Below, piece by piece: positions 30,711-38,545 of a stretch of 64,000 bases of DNA. The DNA lies in IMG/VR virus record IMGVR_UViG_3300020204_000019, positions 44,528 to 108,527 of that record. The stretch is one strand, 5' to 3'. Both the position numbers and the translations under genes were made by a program. The notes beneath the pieces were generated by a model that saw nothing but the letters and a program-made list of their open reading frames with translations, had not been told where the DNA came from and did not search any database. Origin of the DNA: a virus. The first letter of the stretch is position 1; each line of letters begins with the position of its first letter.

Positions 30711-31001
30711 TTAGTTTTCCTTGACCTTGCCCTTGCTGTTAATCGAGAGCGTACACCCCTTATTATCGGTAAAGATGGTCATCCGCCCCTCTTTTTTCCA
30801 CACAACTCTTAGAGTATCCGTTCCCACATTGAAGGTGACGGAACCCTCCGTATTCGGGTTGATTGACCATGACATAGGGGCAATCTTAGAGGCATCACCA
30901 AGTACTAGGGCGGGCTTTGTGGTGATCACCACGACCTCCCCCGCTTTGACGAGGGCGAACCCACCACCCATGATCTTGCCGAATGTTTTGATCTCGTACA
31001 T
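30711..31001 (-). CDS. Hypothetical beta-rich small protein
   Basis: The product has 96 residues from the ATG at 31001 (MYEIKTFGKIMGGG), which has AGGAG 5 nt upstream; a longer frame to 31028 lacks a ribosome site. The sequence alternates strand and turn (VKAGEVVVITTKPALVLG, EGRMTIFTDNKGCTLSINSKG). It is the first gene of a two-gene leftward unit. No function is recognised. Confidence 0.5.
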   Translation of the reverse strand: MYEIKTFGKIMGGGFALVKAGEVVVITTKPALVLGDASKIAPMSWSINPNTEGSVTFNVGTDTLRVVWKKEGRMTIFTDNKGCTLSINSKGKVKEN

Positions 31002-31068
31002 AGTATCTCCTATAGGGTCACACCACATCTAATAAGACAGAATGGGGGTTGGGACACAGAAAAGGATA

Positions 31069-31108
31069 GTATCCCAACCCGAGCTATCTATTATTAATGG
31101 GGTGTACC
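31069..31108 (+). promoter_or_regulatory. Phage promoter-like element A
   Basis: GTATCCC, a 16-nt spacer, TATTAAT, GG, then GGTGT. It lies 23 nt before the transglycosylase start. GGGGT and ACCCC just after the -10-like box form a small stem at the predicted mRNA 5' end. One of five sites in the window with identical spacing. Confidence 0.6.
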
Positions 31109-31131
31109 CCCTCTACGAAGAGAGAAGCATA

Positions 31132-31707
31132 ATGAGCAAGTTGGATATACTCAACATCATCATCAAGCTGTTGGTTTTGGATAATGCTCAGGGTTTGGAT
31201 AAACCCGCAGTTAAGGCACACCTCAATGAGGTAGCCTCGGCTATATACGCGGAGGGGGGAGTGAAGGCGGGTGTGCCTCATGAGAGGCTAATCAGCTTGG
31301 CGTATAATGAGAGTAGGTTTGGATACAAGTATGTGGGGACGGGAACCTACCCTAAGACCTCATGGGGGGCGTGTGGTGTGTATCAGCAAGTCCCCGCCTA
31401 CTCCACCATCCCCACCACCTGCGACAAGTTGGGGAAAAATATCCGTCACGCCACAAAGGTGGCGGTTGGGTATCTGAAGTACATGAGGGCAAGGTGGAAG
31501 GTATCCAATACGGATAAGATGGATACCTTAATGTGTCACTACTACAGCGGCAACACTTGTGATGTGGAGGCGAAGGGTTATGCCTCACGGCACAAGAAGA
31601 TTAGACTCAAGGCGATCAGTCTTGTGGGCAAGAAGAAGGTTGTTGTGGGGAAGAAGAAGGTTCTTGTAGCCTCACGGAAAAAGGGGCTCCCTCCTGCAAC
31701 TATTTAG
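31132..31707 (+). CDS. Lytic transglycosylase-like endolysin
   Basis: The product has 191 residues from the ATG at 31132 (MSKLDILNI), chosen because AGAGAG and promoter A lie just upstream; an earlier frame start at 31042 would place the promoter inside the gene. The SLT/lysozyme-like core has ISLAYNESRFG with catalytic Glu E60, then WGACGVYQQVP and LCHYYSGN. It should cleave peptidoglycan between MurNAc and GlcNAc. The C-terminus is a basic repeat (KKKVVVGKKKVLVASRKKG) that could bind the cell wall or membrane. No signal peptide is present, so it would need a holin or a virion route. Confidence 0.68.
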   Translation: MSKLDILNIIIKLLVLDNAQGLDKPAVKAHLNEVASAIYAEGGVKAGVPHERLISLAYNESRFGYKYVGTGTYPKTSWGACGVYQQVPAYSTIPTTCDKLGKNIRHATKVAVGYLKYMRARWKVSNTDKMDTLMCHYYSGNTCDVEAKGYASRHKKIRLKAISLVGKKKVVVGKKKVLVASRKKGLPPATI

Positions 31708-31713
31708 TATAAT
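31708..31713 (+). promoter_or_regulatory. Sigma70-type -10 box (TATAAT) before thymidine kinase
   Basis: TATAAT begins immediately after the transglycosylase stop (TAG TATAAT), 43 nt before the thymidine kinase start. A convincing -35 box is not visible. Confidence 0.35.
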
Positions 31714-31755
31714 GCCTCGGGGTCGAAGGTGAAAGCTCTAAACAAAGGATAGGTG

Positions 31756-32361
31756 ATGCTAAGTTTTTTGTACTCTACAGTAAACGCGGGAAAGACAGCT
31801 CATTTGATAATGAGAGCACACTCTTGTTCCGAAGCTGGCATTAACCACGAGGTTCTTGTCCCTGAAATAGCATCTAAGAGAGATGGCATATCTCGTGTTT
31901 CCTCTAGGATAGGGATACAGAGAGGAGCATCGTCTCTTAAAGGCGACACTTGTCCTTATGAGTATATTATCTCTTGTAACGAAAGAGCCTTGAGGGTTTG
32001 GGGCAAGCCTAATCCGATTAAGATAGTTTTTGTGGATGAGGCTCAATTCTTAACAAAGGCTCAGGTGGTGGGGCTAACGCGGATAGTGGATGAGCTAGCT
32101 GTTCCTGTTTTCGCCTATGGCTTAAGAACGGACTTCAAGGGAGAGTTATTTGAGGGCAGTTCTTATTTACTTGGTTGGGCGGATAAGGTGGAGGAGATAT
32201 CCATATTTGGTAAGTCAGAATATGGGGGATTGGTGGAGCGAGCGACTTTCAACATGAAAGTCGATTTAGAGGGTAAGCAGGTAGTCAAGGGAGACTCGAT
32301 TGATCCAGGGTTTGGATACCTTCCTGTATCCCGCAAGAGGTTTGGTTTAACGAAGTTTTAA
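31756..32361 (+). CDS. tdk: Thymidine kinase, type II
   Basis: The product has 201 residues from ATG 31756; AAAGGAT lies 5-6 nt upstream. It phosphorylates thymidine to dTMP for phage DNA synthesis. The P-loop is unusual (YSTVNAGKT, residues 6-14, where the family has GPMFSGKS). The Walker B and catalytic Glu are clear (IVFVDEAQFL), and so is the family segment VFAYGLRTDFKGELFEGS. The C-terminal lasso region (about 150-201) keeps the ATFNMKV and YLPVSRKRF positions but has no cysteine, so the usual four-Cys zinc site is lost. It converges on the sigma-like gene with a 4-nt overlap. Confidence 0.85.
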   Translation: MLSFLYSTVNAGKTAHLIMRAHSCSEAGINHEVLVPEIASKRDGISRVSSRIGIQRGASSLKGDTCPYEYIISCNERALRVWGKPNPIKIVFVDEAQFLTKAQVVGLTRIVDELAVPVFAYGLRTDFKGELFEGSSYLLGWADKVEEISIFGKSEYGGLVERATFNMKVDLEGKQVVKGDSIDPGFGYLPVSRKRFGLTKF

Positions 32362-32984
32362 GCGTCTCTACGCTGTAAAAGAGAAGCGACCTGAGACCTT
32401 ATCTCTTTGACGCAAAGATTGACCCTCTTCATTTCCCAGCCTAGTTCTTGGGCGATGTGTGCGTGTTTGGTGCCTTCCATCATGGCATCGAACACTTTGA
32501 GTAAGTCTCCTTGAAAAGATGACCTTACTTGTTCGATTAAGAAGTCATCTTCTTCGGTGGAGTAATGAGATGCGAGATTTGATGTAGCGGCATCATCTTC
32601 AGAACCAACACATTCGCGGTCATTGTGTAGTTTCCGCTTCTTGACAATGTTCATGACAACGCAGTTCATGACCATGACGACATAGGTAGAGAAGGCAGAC
32701 TTCTTTGGGTCATAGGGACAAGTGCCTTCGTTACGGATAATCAGTCCTTTATAAACCTCTTGGAGGACATCTTCGGGGTCTAATCCGAGACGAGCGACTT
32801 GTTTTGCTTGGCGTTTGTAGAACAAGAGTCGGATGTCGGACGACTTTTTATTGATGTCGATTCCGTGGGGTTTCTTTTTGATTGGGTTGAACTTCTTTTT
32901 GAAGTCAAAGCTGAGTATCGCATAGACCCCCTGATGCCATTTTTTGTTTGGCTGCACTTGGGTATAGTCAACAAGGCACTCCAT
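32358..32984 (-). CDS. Sigma-70-family-like transcription factor
   Basis: The product has 208 residues from the ATG at 32984 (MECLVDYTQ), which has GGAGAG 5 nt upstream; 32996 is an alternative start. Region 2-like sequence is visible (LDPEDVLQEVYKGLI..FSTYVVMVMNCVVMNIVKKRK), as in ECF and phage sigma factors. A C-terminal helix-turn-helix follows (TKHAHIAQELGWEMKRVNLCVKEIRSQV), resembling region 4. The N-terminal 60 residues are basic and of unknown role. It probably redirects host RNA polymerase to phage promoters such as the GTATCCC/TATTAGT elements or TATAAATA, by analogy with T4 gp55. This target is not shown by the sequence. Confidence 0.65.
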   Translation of the reverse strand: MECLVDYTQVQPNKKWHQGVYAILSFDFKKKFNPIKKKPHGIDINKKSSDIRLLFYKRQAKQVARLGLDPEDVLQEVYKGLIIRNEGTCPYDPKKSAFSTYVVMVMNCVVMNIVKKRKLHNDRECVGSEDDAATSNLASHYSTEEDDFLIEQVRSSFQGDLLKVFDAMMEGTKHAHIAQELGWEMKRVNLCVKEIRSQVASLLQRRDA

Positions 32985-33049
32985 ATAACTCTCCATAAAG
33001 GTGGGTTCAAAGGAGTACCCGTTATTGCCTAATTAACCTAGGGTGTCAA

Positions 33050-34060
33050 ATGAAACTTGCAAAGCAAATACTACTGCTGGCGTGGGTCAAAGAGAAGACA
33101 CAGATCAACCCTAAACGCCTATCGGATAACCTGACAAGAGATCAGCTTTCCGAGTTGTTGGGGTTATTGGATAAGCTAAAGAGCTTAGGGGGAGTGTTCA
33201 CGCCGCAGGAAGTGATAGAGGAGTATCTCGAAGATAATGGTGTGGATTTATCAGCCCCGAAAAAGTGTTCATCAGGGCAAAAGATAGATATGGTTCTTTT
33301 AACTGCAACACATCCAAAATTGGATAATGGGTGTGTGAGCGTTTTTTTAAGCCATTTATTATTGGCACACGGCTTCAAGAACACCCGTTCAAACAGGAGA
33401 CTTCTGACTAAACACTTTAAGGAGTTGGGTTATCAGCTATCCAAAAAGGAGCTGATAACTAGTCCACATAGAGAGTTATCAGAGGTAGTGCAACTAAAGG
33501 AGGCATATGAACCGAAGTTCCCCTCAGGTCTAGATGTGAGTGAAGCGGAGCCGAAGAAGCGTAATGCTCACATAGTGGATTGGCTTTATGAAGGTCATGA
33601 AGTGCAGGTAGGGGGAGAAGCATACACAAGAAAAAATGTGAACGCTCGTTGGGAAGCCTTTATGGTGAGACGGATGCACGAGTTGTATGAGTCAAGCGAG
33701 CTACCTTATCTATATAAGCACCGAGTACAACGCGGGGTCTTTGATGATGTCGCTGAAGTACGCATGATCTTCCAACTAGCTATCCGAGATGTGTTTAAGC
33801 CGATGAACATAATAGATTGGGTCACTCTCTCAGTCGGGTATGAACTGCCTTTGTTTGATTCGGCGGATAGCCAACATAAAGAAGTCTTGGTGTCCACCTG
33901 TACCGACAGCGTATTGGGGATTTTGAACAAGACACTTGTAGACGGAAAACCGCTAGCTATTGACCCCAAAATGGTAAGTGGTTGGTTAAGTCTGTTGGTT
34001 ATTTCGTATGTCGAGGATGCTCTAAGCCAATTCAAAGGAATGAGATGTCATACCTCCTGA
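33050..34060 (+). CDS. Hypothetical protein
   Basis: The product has 336 residues. The start MKLAKQILLLAWVKEKT is a hydrophobic helix but too charged for a clear signal peptide. The rest is helical with no motif I recognise. Upstream is CCTAGGGTGTCAA, which partly resembles the 3' half of the promoter element. It overlaps the second transglycosylase by 16 nt, so both are probably co-translated. Confidence 0.5.
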   Translation: MKLAKQILLLAWVKEKTQINPKRLSDNLTRDQLSELLGLLDKLKSLGGVFTPQEVIEEYLEDNGVDLSAPKKCSSGQKIDMVLLTATHPKLDNGCVSVFLSHLLLAHGFKNTRSNRRLLTKHFKELGYQLSKKELITSPHRELSEVVQLKEAYEPKFPSGLDVSEAEPKKRNAHIVDWLYEGHEVQVGGEAYTRKNVNARWEAFMVRRMHELYESSELPYLYKHRVQRGVFDDVAEVRMIFQLAIRDVFKPMNIIDWVTLSVGYELPLFDSADSQHKEVLVSTCTDSVLGILNKTLVDGKPLAIDPKMVSGWLSLLVISYVEDALSQFKGMRCHTS

Positions 34061-34791
34061 TTTTAAGTCTTTCTTTCCAATGTTTATTGGACGGACTGCA
34101 ACAAGCCTCCCGAGTTAATATCCTGCCGAAGTGGAAGTTTGTTTATTCTCGCCCCGCCGAGTATGGAGACCAACTCAGATTTCTTCAACACGCTTGGGAG
34201 GATGCAGAAACCGATCCAAGAATACTAGCACTCGCTTGGATGGAAAGTCGGATAAGACCAACTATCCATAAAGGAGATAATGGTAAAGCCTGTGGGGTGT
34301 TTCAAATTCATGCTAGGTATTCGTATCCCGCTTTCACAAGGGGACATTGGAATAATTGGAACCCTGAGGAACACAAAGAAGCTATCCAAAAAGAGTGCGT
34401 CAAACTAAAACACCCTAAATACGCAGTCCAAGTCATGAGGAAGTTCCTCCACCTTTTTGACGAAGAAGATTTACACTCCTGCCACCACCAAAGCGGTATC
34501 CGTGGCTCTTGTAATGATTGGTATAAACAACGCCTTGATTATTGGATAACATTTTTCCAATATAAACTCGTAACCTGTTCTAATGGAGATATGTCGATGG
34601 CTATGATGCGTACAGGAACCCCTACTTCCGCTACACCTATTGAGATGGTTCAGGGATATCTTGATGGGATGCAGGGCAAGTCACCTTCTTCTCAGTCCGA
34701 TGTCTATAAGACAGGATACGAACTCGCCCTTAAAGTTAAACGCGGGGAAACCGAAGCTCCAGCTTGGGCTATCACCCACCAAAATGGATAA
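34045..34791 (+). CDS. Secreted or membrane-anchored lytic transglycosylase-like protein
   Basis: The product has 248 residues from the ATG at 34045, which follows AAAGGAATGAG. The first 16 residues (MSYLLILSLSFQCLLDG) look like a short signal or anchor. The SLT-type core is ILALAWMESRIRP with catalytic Glu E67, followed by KACGVFQIHARYSYP. A possible CHHQ/C pair (HSCHHQSGIRGSC) could form a disulfide outside the cytoplasm. It is unlike the first transglycosylase at 31132 outside the core. It may act in lysis or as a membrane-targeted endolysin. Confidence 0.62.
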   Translation: MSYLLILSLSFQCLLDGLQQASRVNILPKWKFVYSRPAEYGDQLRFLQHAWEDAETDPRILALAWMESRIRPTIHKGDNGKACGVFQIHARYSYPAFTRGHWNNWNPEEHKEAIQKECVKLKHPKYAVQVMRKFLHLFDEEDLHSCHHQSGIRGSCNDWYKQRLDYWITFFQYKLVTCSNGDMSMAMMRTGTPTSATPIEMVQGYLDGMQGKSPSSQSDVYKTGYELALKVKRGETEAPAWAITHQNG

Positions 34792-34797
34792 CGCTAC

Positions 34798-35469
34798 ATG
34801 GACGATGGATGGCTTAAACAAGGTTTTGCAAGCCCCCTAGAGACATATCGACCATACCTCCTCTCTAGAGGTGTCAATAGCCAATCCACTATCCATTTCC
34901 ACTCTTGGAACCCCCATTCAAATGTCCAAGACCCCCGTTTTAAATCTATGTTTGGACAACAAGGGGAACGCATAAAAGAACACCTGATTATTCCGATCTC
35001 CTCCCCTAGAGGTCAAATCATCGGACTTGAAGCCCGCTCTCTTTCTGAAGATGGACAAAAGAAAGTCCTTCAGTATCGTACACCACACTCTCAATGGAAC
35101 CCTTACCTACTCGGCTCTCAAAATGCTTTTAAAGCCCTTTGGGAAGGACACGACCTTTGGATAGTCGAAGGTGTGTTTGATCTGATCGCAGTTGAAAAAT
35201 GCCTCTCTAATGGAGATGCCGTTTGTTCAACCCTCCGTGCAGGTATGGACGCAAATACTCTCGCATCCATCTCTCAGTTTTATACTCCCATGTCCACCAT
35301 CTATATCTGTTACGACAATGACGAAACAGGAAGAAAGAAATCTCTTTGGCTTCATAAGGAGATGTCCCGCCTCGGAATCCGTTGTGTAGAATGGAAATAC
35401 AGAGGAAAAGACCCCGGAGAAGTTTGGAAAGCTGGCGGTCTTCAGGGTCTAAAGAAAATGTTTTATTAA
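34798..35469 (+). CDS. DnaG-like primase fragment with TOPRIM domain
   Basis: The product has 223 residues. Residues 1-110 match the DnaG N-terminal catalytic part (PYLLSRGV, FKSMFGQQGERIKEHLIIPISSPRGQIIGLEARSL). The TOPRIM domain follows (DLWIVEGVFDLIAVEK, about 119-135, with conserved Glu at 124; then IYICYDNDETGRKK, about 170-183, with the DxD-type acidic pair). It should make RNA primers for phage replication. The N-terminal zinc-binding domain and the C-terminal helicase-interaction domain of DnaG are missing; the zinc part may be encoded elsewhere. The gene starts 6 nt after the transglycosylase stop. Confidence 0.75.
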   Translation: MDDGWLKQGFASPLETYRPYLLSRGVNSQSTIHFHSWNPHSNVQDPRFKSMFGQQGERIKEHLIIPISSPRGQIIGLEARSLSEDGQKKVLQYRTPHSQWNPYLLGSQNAFKALWEGHDLWIVEGVFDLIAVEKCLSNGDAVCSTLRAGMDANTLASISQFYTPMSTIYICYDNDETGRKKSLWLHKEMSRLGIRCVEWKYRGKDPGEVWKAGGLQGLKKMFY

Positions 35470-35522
35470 TAGATCATCTATCATATGCACCTAATCAAGA
35501 CACCTAACTAGGAGCATAAACC

Positions 35523-35948
35523 ATGAGAAGAACCGCTAGTGAAATCTTAAGTGACCTTGAAACCCGCATCGCACGCTTAGAGCGTCACGCTTCCAAGTCC
35601 CGTTTCGCTGACGATATGTGGGCGGATGACCTTGAGGCGGATGATATGTTCGCTGATGAGATGTTCGCAGGGCGTACTTGGGACGGCAAGGGGAATCAGA
35701 AAGACTACAACAACCCACCCGCCCCAAAAAATCAAGCAGATTGTTACTCCGCAGACAATTGGGAAGGACTCGGTAAGCCCGGTCAGGGCGAAACCTGTTA
35801 TCGTCTCCACAACAACTACGGCGAAGCCAACTCAGGTAAGCCGGGTTCAGCCGCTAGAAAAGAGTACAACAGGAGATACCGTGAGGAGTGGATGGACTCT
35901 GCCTCCATCAAGAGACCTGAGGGTAAGAGACCAGGCGGTCGTAGATAG
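35523..35948 (+). CDS. Tagged protein: RRTASE N-terminal module with charged C-terminus
   Basis: The product has 141 residues. It starts with the shared module MRRTASEILSDLETRIARLE followed by RHAS, an amphipathic helix. The next part is very acidic (DDMWADDLEADDMFADEMFAG), and the C-terminus is basic (KEYNRRYREEW...RPEGKRPGGRR). The middle (NNPPAPKNQADCYSADNWEGLGKPGQGETCYRLHNNYG) has two Cys. It has an AGGAG ribosome site and a 53-nt leader. The shared helix suggests a common targeting signal, possibly for packaging into the head; this is inference. No enzyme motif is present. Confidence 0.6.
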   Translation: MRRTASEILSDLETRIARLERHASKSRFADDMWADDLEADDMFADEMFAGRTWDGKGNQKDYNNPPAPKNQADCYSADNWEGLGKPGQGETCYRLHNNYGEANSGKPGSAARKEYNRRYREEWMDSASIKRPEGKRPGGRR

Positions 35949-35949
35949 A

Positions 35950-35989
35950 GTATCCCAAGGGGGTTTCTCCGTTATTAGTTAGGTGTGAG
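35950..35989 (+). promoter_or_regulatory. Phage promoter-like element C
   Basis: GTATCCC, 16 nt, TATTAGT, TA, then GGTGTGAG. A stem of GGTGTG and CACACC with loop AGAGATA starts just after the -10-like box (35982-36000). The ribosome site and ATG 36021 follow. Confidence 0.62.
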
Positions 35990-36020
35990 AGATACACACC
36001 AACCCCCTCAGGAGATGATC

Positions 36021-36248
36021 ATGCCCAAGCTCTTCATGACCCGCCACAAGCTCCACGGCACCCTCGACCTCACCGTCCACACCGCTCACAGCTACAAGCT
36101 CCTCAGCATCCTCCCCCACGCCAAAGTCCTCGTCAAGACCCCGACCACCACGATGCTTACCTTGAAGTACGACTCCTTCAAGGGGAAGGATGGGTCGGAG
36201 GAGGTGGTGGGGGTGTTGCGTGGATACTACGAGATTGTGGAGGGGTGA
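36021..36248 (+). CDS. Small hypothetical protein with GC-rich third codon positions
   Basis: The product has 75 residues from ATG 36021 (MPKLFMTRHKLHG), with CAGGAG 6 nt upstream; a start at 35985 would overlap promoter C. Nearly all codons end in C or G; the first two thirds end mostly in C and the last third mostly in G. This differs sharply from the A/T-rich third positions of most neighbours and may reflect recent acquisition, strong translation selection or mRNA structure. No family is recognised. Confidence 0.55.
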   Translation: MPKLFMTRHKLHGTLDLTVHTAHSYKLLSILPHAKVLVKTPTTTMLTLKYDSFKGKDGSEEVVGVLRGYYEIVEG

Positions 36249-36268
36249 CCCCCCCTTGGGGATGTTGA

Positions 36269-36634
36269 GTGATAAGACTCGGTGACTACATCCTTTATGG
36301 GAAACACTTAAAGCTACGCCAAGTCTTGTCTCTGAACACCTTACATGGATATGGGGTGAGTAATGGCGTATGTGTTCCCCTTAAAGATATCTACGCAGTA
36401 GTCCCAACCCTTTATCAGCCACAGACCTTGACTAATGTCAACATACTCGTAAACGGATACCTTCCAATATATCGGCATATATTATTGTGCCTACCACCCT
36501 CTACAACGGGTGACCTAGTAAAGGTTTATATACCCCATGCAGGGGTATTAGAGGGTGTTGTTTCCCATTGGGAGGGAAGCTCAGTTTTTATATTTGAGCT
36601 AGTGTCACACGCCAAAATAGTTCTCGTAGCGTGA
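36269..36634 (+). CDS. Hypothetical protein, paralogue of next gene
   Basis: The product has 121 residues and starts at a GTG (36269) with weak ribosome site. The N-terminal half aligns by eye with the following product: GDYILYGKHLKLRQVL and then HGYGVSNG..AVVPTLYQP against GDFMVWGGNQLRFARIL and then GLFYGYLSDNG..AILPTHYAE. Both look like small beta-barrel proteins. The pair is a tandem duplication. No function is known. Confidence 0.5.
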   Translation: MIRLGDYILYGKHLKLRQVLSLNTLHGYGVSNGVCVPLKDIYAVVPTLYQPQTLTNVNILVNGYLPIYRHILLCLPPSTTGDLVKVYIPHAGVLEGVVSHWEGSSVFIFELVSHAKIVLVA

Positions 36635-36664
36635 ATCTAGTGCAGCACAGAAAGGATAAAAGAG

Positions 36665-37081
36665 ATGGGTAATATTGGAGACTTTATGGTTTGGGGGGGA
36701 AATCAACTGAGGTTTGCCCGCATCCTCGAAAAACACTCACAGGGCTTGTTTTACGGATACTTGAGTGATAATGGCAAAATAAAGTATATAGCCGATCCTT
36801 TCGCTATCCTTCCCACGCACTATGCGGAAATATCCCCAACATCTTCGGATCGTATCATCGTTTGTGGGGATAAAAGTTTCATATACTTGAATTGGGAAGA
36901 AGCGAGTGTGAGTTTTTTCGGTAGCGGGGTATTCGAGATTTACTTTGAGGGCAAATTATATTTGGGGGTTGGCACAGCTTGCCCTCATGCCTTTCGAGGC
37001 GTAGAGGGGAGGAGGAGTTACTTCTTCTTTACTGAGATCAAAACTAATACTCTTTACGCTTTGCCCTCAAGCAAGACCTGA
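36665..37081 (+). CDS. Hypothetical protein, paralogue of preceding gene
   Basis: The product has 138 residues with an AAAGGATAAAAGAG leader. It shares with the previous protein a GD(F/Y)-hydrophobic-WG start, LR-x-(A/Q)-(R/V)-(I/V)L, an internal GYG/GYL turn and A(I/V)(L/V)PT(H/L)Y. The C-terminal half (YFEGKLYLGVGTACPHAFRG) is longer. The function is unknown; close pairing suggests duplication and divergence. Confidence 0.5.
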   Translation: MGNIGDFMVWGGNQLRFARILEKHSQGLFYGYLSDNGKIKYIADPFAILPTHYAEISPTSSDRIIVCGDKSFIYLNWEEASVSFFGSGVFEIYFEGKLYLGVGTACPHAFRGVEGRRSYFFFTEIKTNTLYALPSSKT

Positions 37082-37117
37082 TAATCCGTAAATGATCCTC
37101 GCTTAGGTCTTATAAGG

Positions 37118-37157
37118 GTATCCCAACCCGAACTATCCTATATTAGTGGGGTGTGAG
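37118..37157 (+). promoter_or_regulatory. Phage promoter-like element B
   Basis: GTATCCC, 16 nt, TATTAGT, GG, then GGTGTGAG. GGGGT and ACCCC (loop GTGAGAGATAG) form a stem after the -10-like box. The DNA ligase start is 32 nt downstream. Confidence 0.62.
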
Positions 37158-37188
37158 AGATAGACCCCCCTTAACTAAGGAAATTGAG

Positions 37189-38088
37189 ATGAAGTACCAC
37201 AAGCCTCAGCTTGCCAAGACTGCTGACGAGAAGTTCTTATCCGCCTGTAAGGGTAGCCACCTTGTGGTGGCAGAGATGAAACTCGATGGGCATCGCATCA
37301 TGATTGCCCATGATCAGGCATGGTCTCGTATAGGTAAGGAGATCAAGTCGGTGGGGCATATTCAAGCTCACTTGCCCGCTGGCTTAATGCTTGACGGGGA
37401 GTTGATCCCTCGGGCAGGGGTGGAGGGTTCCGATGTCGTTTCTCATCTCAGAGCGAATGACCCTGAGGCACTTGAGTTTGTTATCTTTGATGTCCTCTAT
37501 GTAGAGGGACAAAGCGTGATGAACCTGCCTTGGTTGGAGAGGCGTAAGATCATTGAGAACCTACCCTCTTTCACCAACACTCGACTTTCTGTTTTGTATC
37601 CTCTGTCTCAGTACACGATTGAGGATTTGATGGCGTTAGCGGCAGATCGAGGGCATGAGGGCATCATGCTCAAAAAGGTTACGGAACCCTACAAGGAGAA
37701 TAGCCGCTCGGCTTGGGTGAAGCACAAGTTTACGGATACTCATGATGTGGTCATTGTGGACGCTAATGCCAAGCCCTCAGAATGGCGTGTCCGTCCAGGA
37801 GAGATGGGTACAGATGGTATCTTGTACCCTCAAGGTCGTCACTCAGACCCTTGGCTTGCAGGTCATGTCGGACTGAGTTATGGATATTATGACCAACAGG
37901 GGGTTCTTCGTGTGGTTGGTTCCCTTGGGGAAACGGGAACGCCTGAAGATATGTCCGCCCATGTTGGAAAAGTTGCAGAGGTTAAGGGTTATGGATTGTA
38001 TCCCACAGGGGCTATTCGACACCCTGTGTTCCTCCGCTGGCGTGACGACAAGCTACCTACCGATTGTGTGTTTAACTTCGCCAACTAA
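37189..38088 (+). CDS. ATP-dependent DNA ligase
   Basis: The product has 299 residues from ATG 37189, which has AAGGAAATTGAG upstream; the longer frame from 37153 would overlap promoter B. It seals nicks using ATP. The nucleotidyl motif I is EMKLDGHR with K31, motif III is FVIFDVLYVEG, motif IV is HEGIMLKK and motif V is WVKHKF. A C-terminal OB-like domain follows (SYGYYDQQGVLRVVGSLGETGTPEDM, then FLRW). The size is like that of other compact phage ligases such as T7 (about 360 residues). It joins Okazaki fragments in phage replication. Confidence 0.85.
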   Translation: MKYHKPQLAKTADEKFLSACKGSHLVVAEMKLDGHRIMIAHDQAWSRIGKEIKSVGHIQAHLPAGLMLDGELIPRAGVEGSDVVSHLRANDPEALEFVIFDVLYVEGQSVMNLPWLERRKIIENLPSFTNTRLSVLYPLSQYTIEDLMALAADRGHEGIMLKKVTEPYKENSRSAWVKHKFTDTHDVVIVDANAKPSEWRVRPGEMGTDGILYPQGRHSDPWLAGHVGLSYGYYDQQGVLRVVGSLGETGTPEDMSAHVGKVAEVKGYGLYPTGAIRHPVFLRWRDDKLPTDCVFNFAN

Positions 38089-38091
38089 CTC

Positions 38092-38473
38092 TTAGTCGCC
38101 GTAAACATCCAACTCACTTAAATTGCCCATGCGAGGTCTGCCCATATAGTTAGGGTTCGCATAATGTAAGGGGTCTCCTGTAATATCCTGAACCACCGCA
38201 GTCATCTCCTCCGCTGTCCTAGCCCTTGTATTAAAGGCTTTTTGGAAATTAGCAATGAATTCCTTCTCAGAACAGCGGAATACCATATCTCCGTCTCTGT
38301 CGAAGTCGTACTGCAAGAAGGTGGCACCATCGAAGTAGTCGTGATATAATCCTACTATATCACCGTAGTACTTACCCGCCGCTGTCCTCGAAGTGGAACC
38401 CGCACGCCTTTCAAGGCGTGCGGGTTCTCATCTCAAGGCTTCTTAAAACTTCACTAGCGGTTCTTCTTATCAT
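38092..38473 (-). pseudogene. Frameshifted RRTASE-tagged gene
   Basis: Read leftward from ATG 38473, the first frame gives a 20-residue peptide (MIRRTASEVLRSLEMRTRTP) and stops at a TGA (38411-38413). The next frame continues the expected protein (ARLERRAGSTSRTAAGKYYGD..) to 38092, ending NLSELDVYGD. One extra base near the CCC at about 38422-38424 accounts for the break: with ACC in place of ACCC the helix would read LEMRTARLERRAG, like the other tagged proteins. The C-terminal body contains DFDRDGDMVF. The leader (CTTGGAGATTTGATA) matches that of the gene at 55116. The site is a perfect palindrome. Recoding, mutation or sequencing error are all possible. Confidence 0.6.
38397..38426. repeat. 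Perfect 14-bp palindrome with 2-nt loop at the frameshift
   Basis: AACCCGCACGCCTT, TC, AAGGCGTGCGGGTT. The arms pair fully. It lies in the coding helix of the tagged gene and includes the C-run where the frame changes. Confidence 0.8.
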
Positions 38474-38545
38474 TATCAAATCTCCAAGGGGGTAATGGAT
38501 AGGGGTTAATAGATAACTTGTAGGGGTCTCTAGATGACGGATATG

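Noticed and set aside
30721-31032. A 103-codon open frame on the plus strand
   Set aside because: It is antisense to a leftward gene with a proper AGGAG ribosome site and shows no domain of its own.
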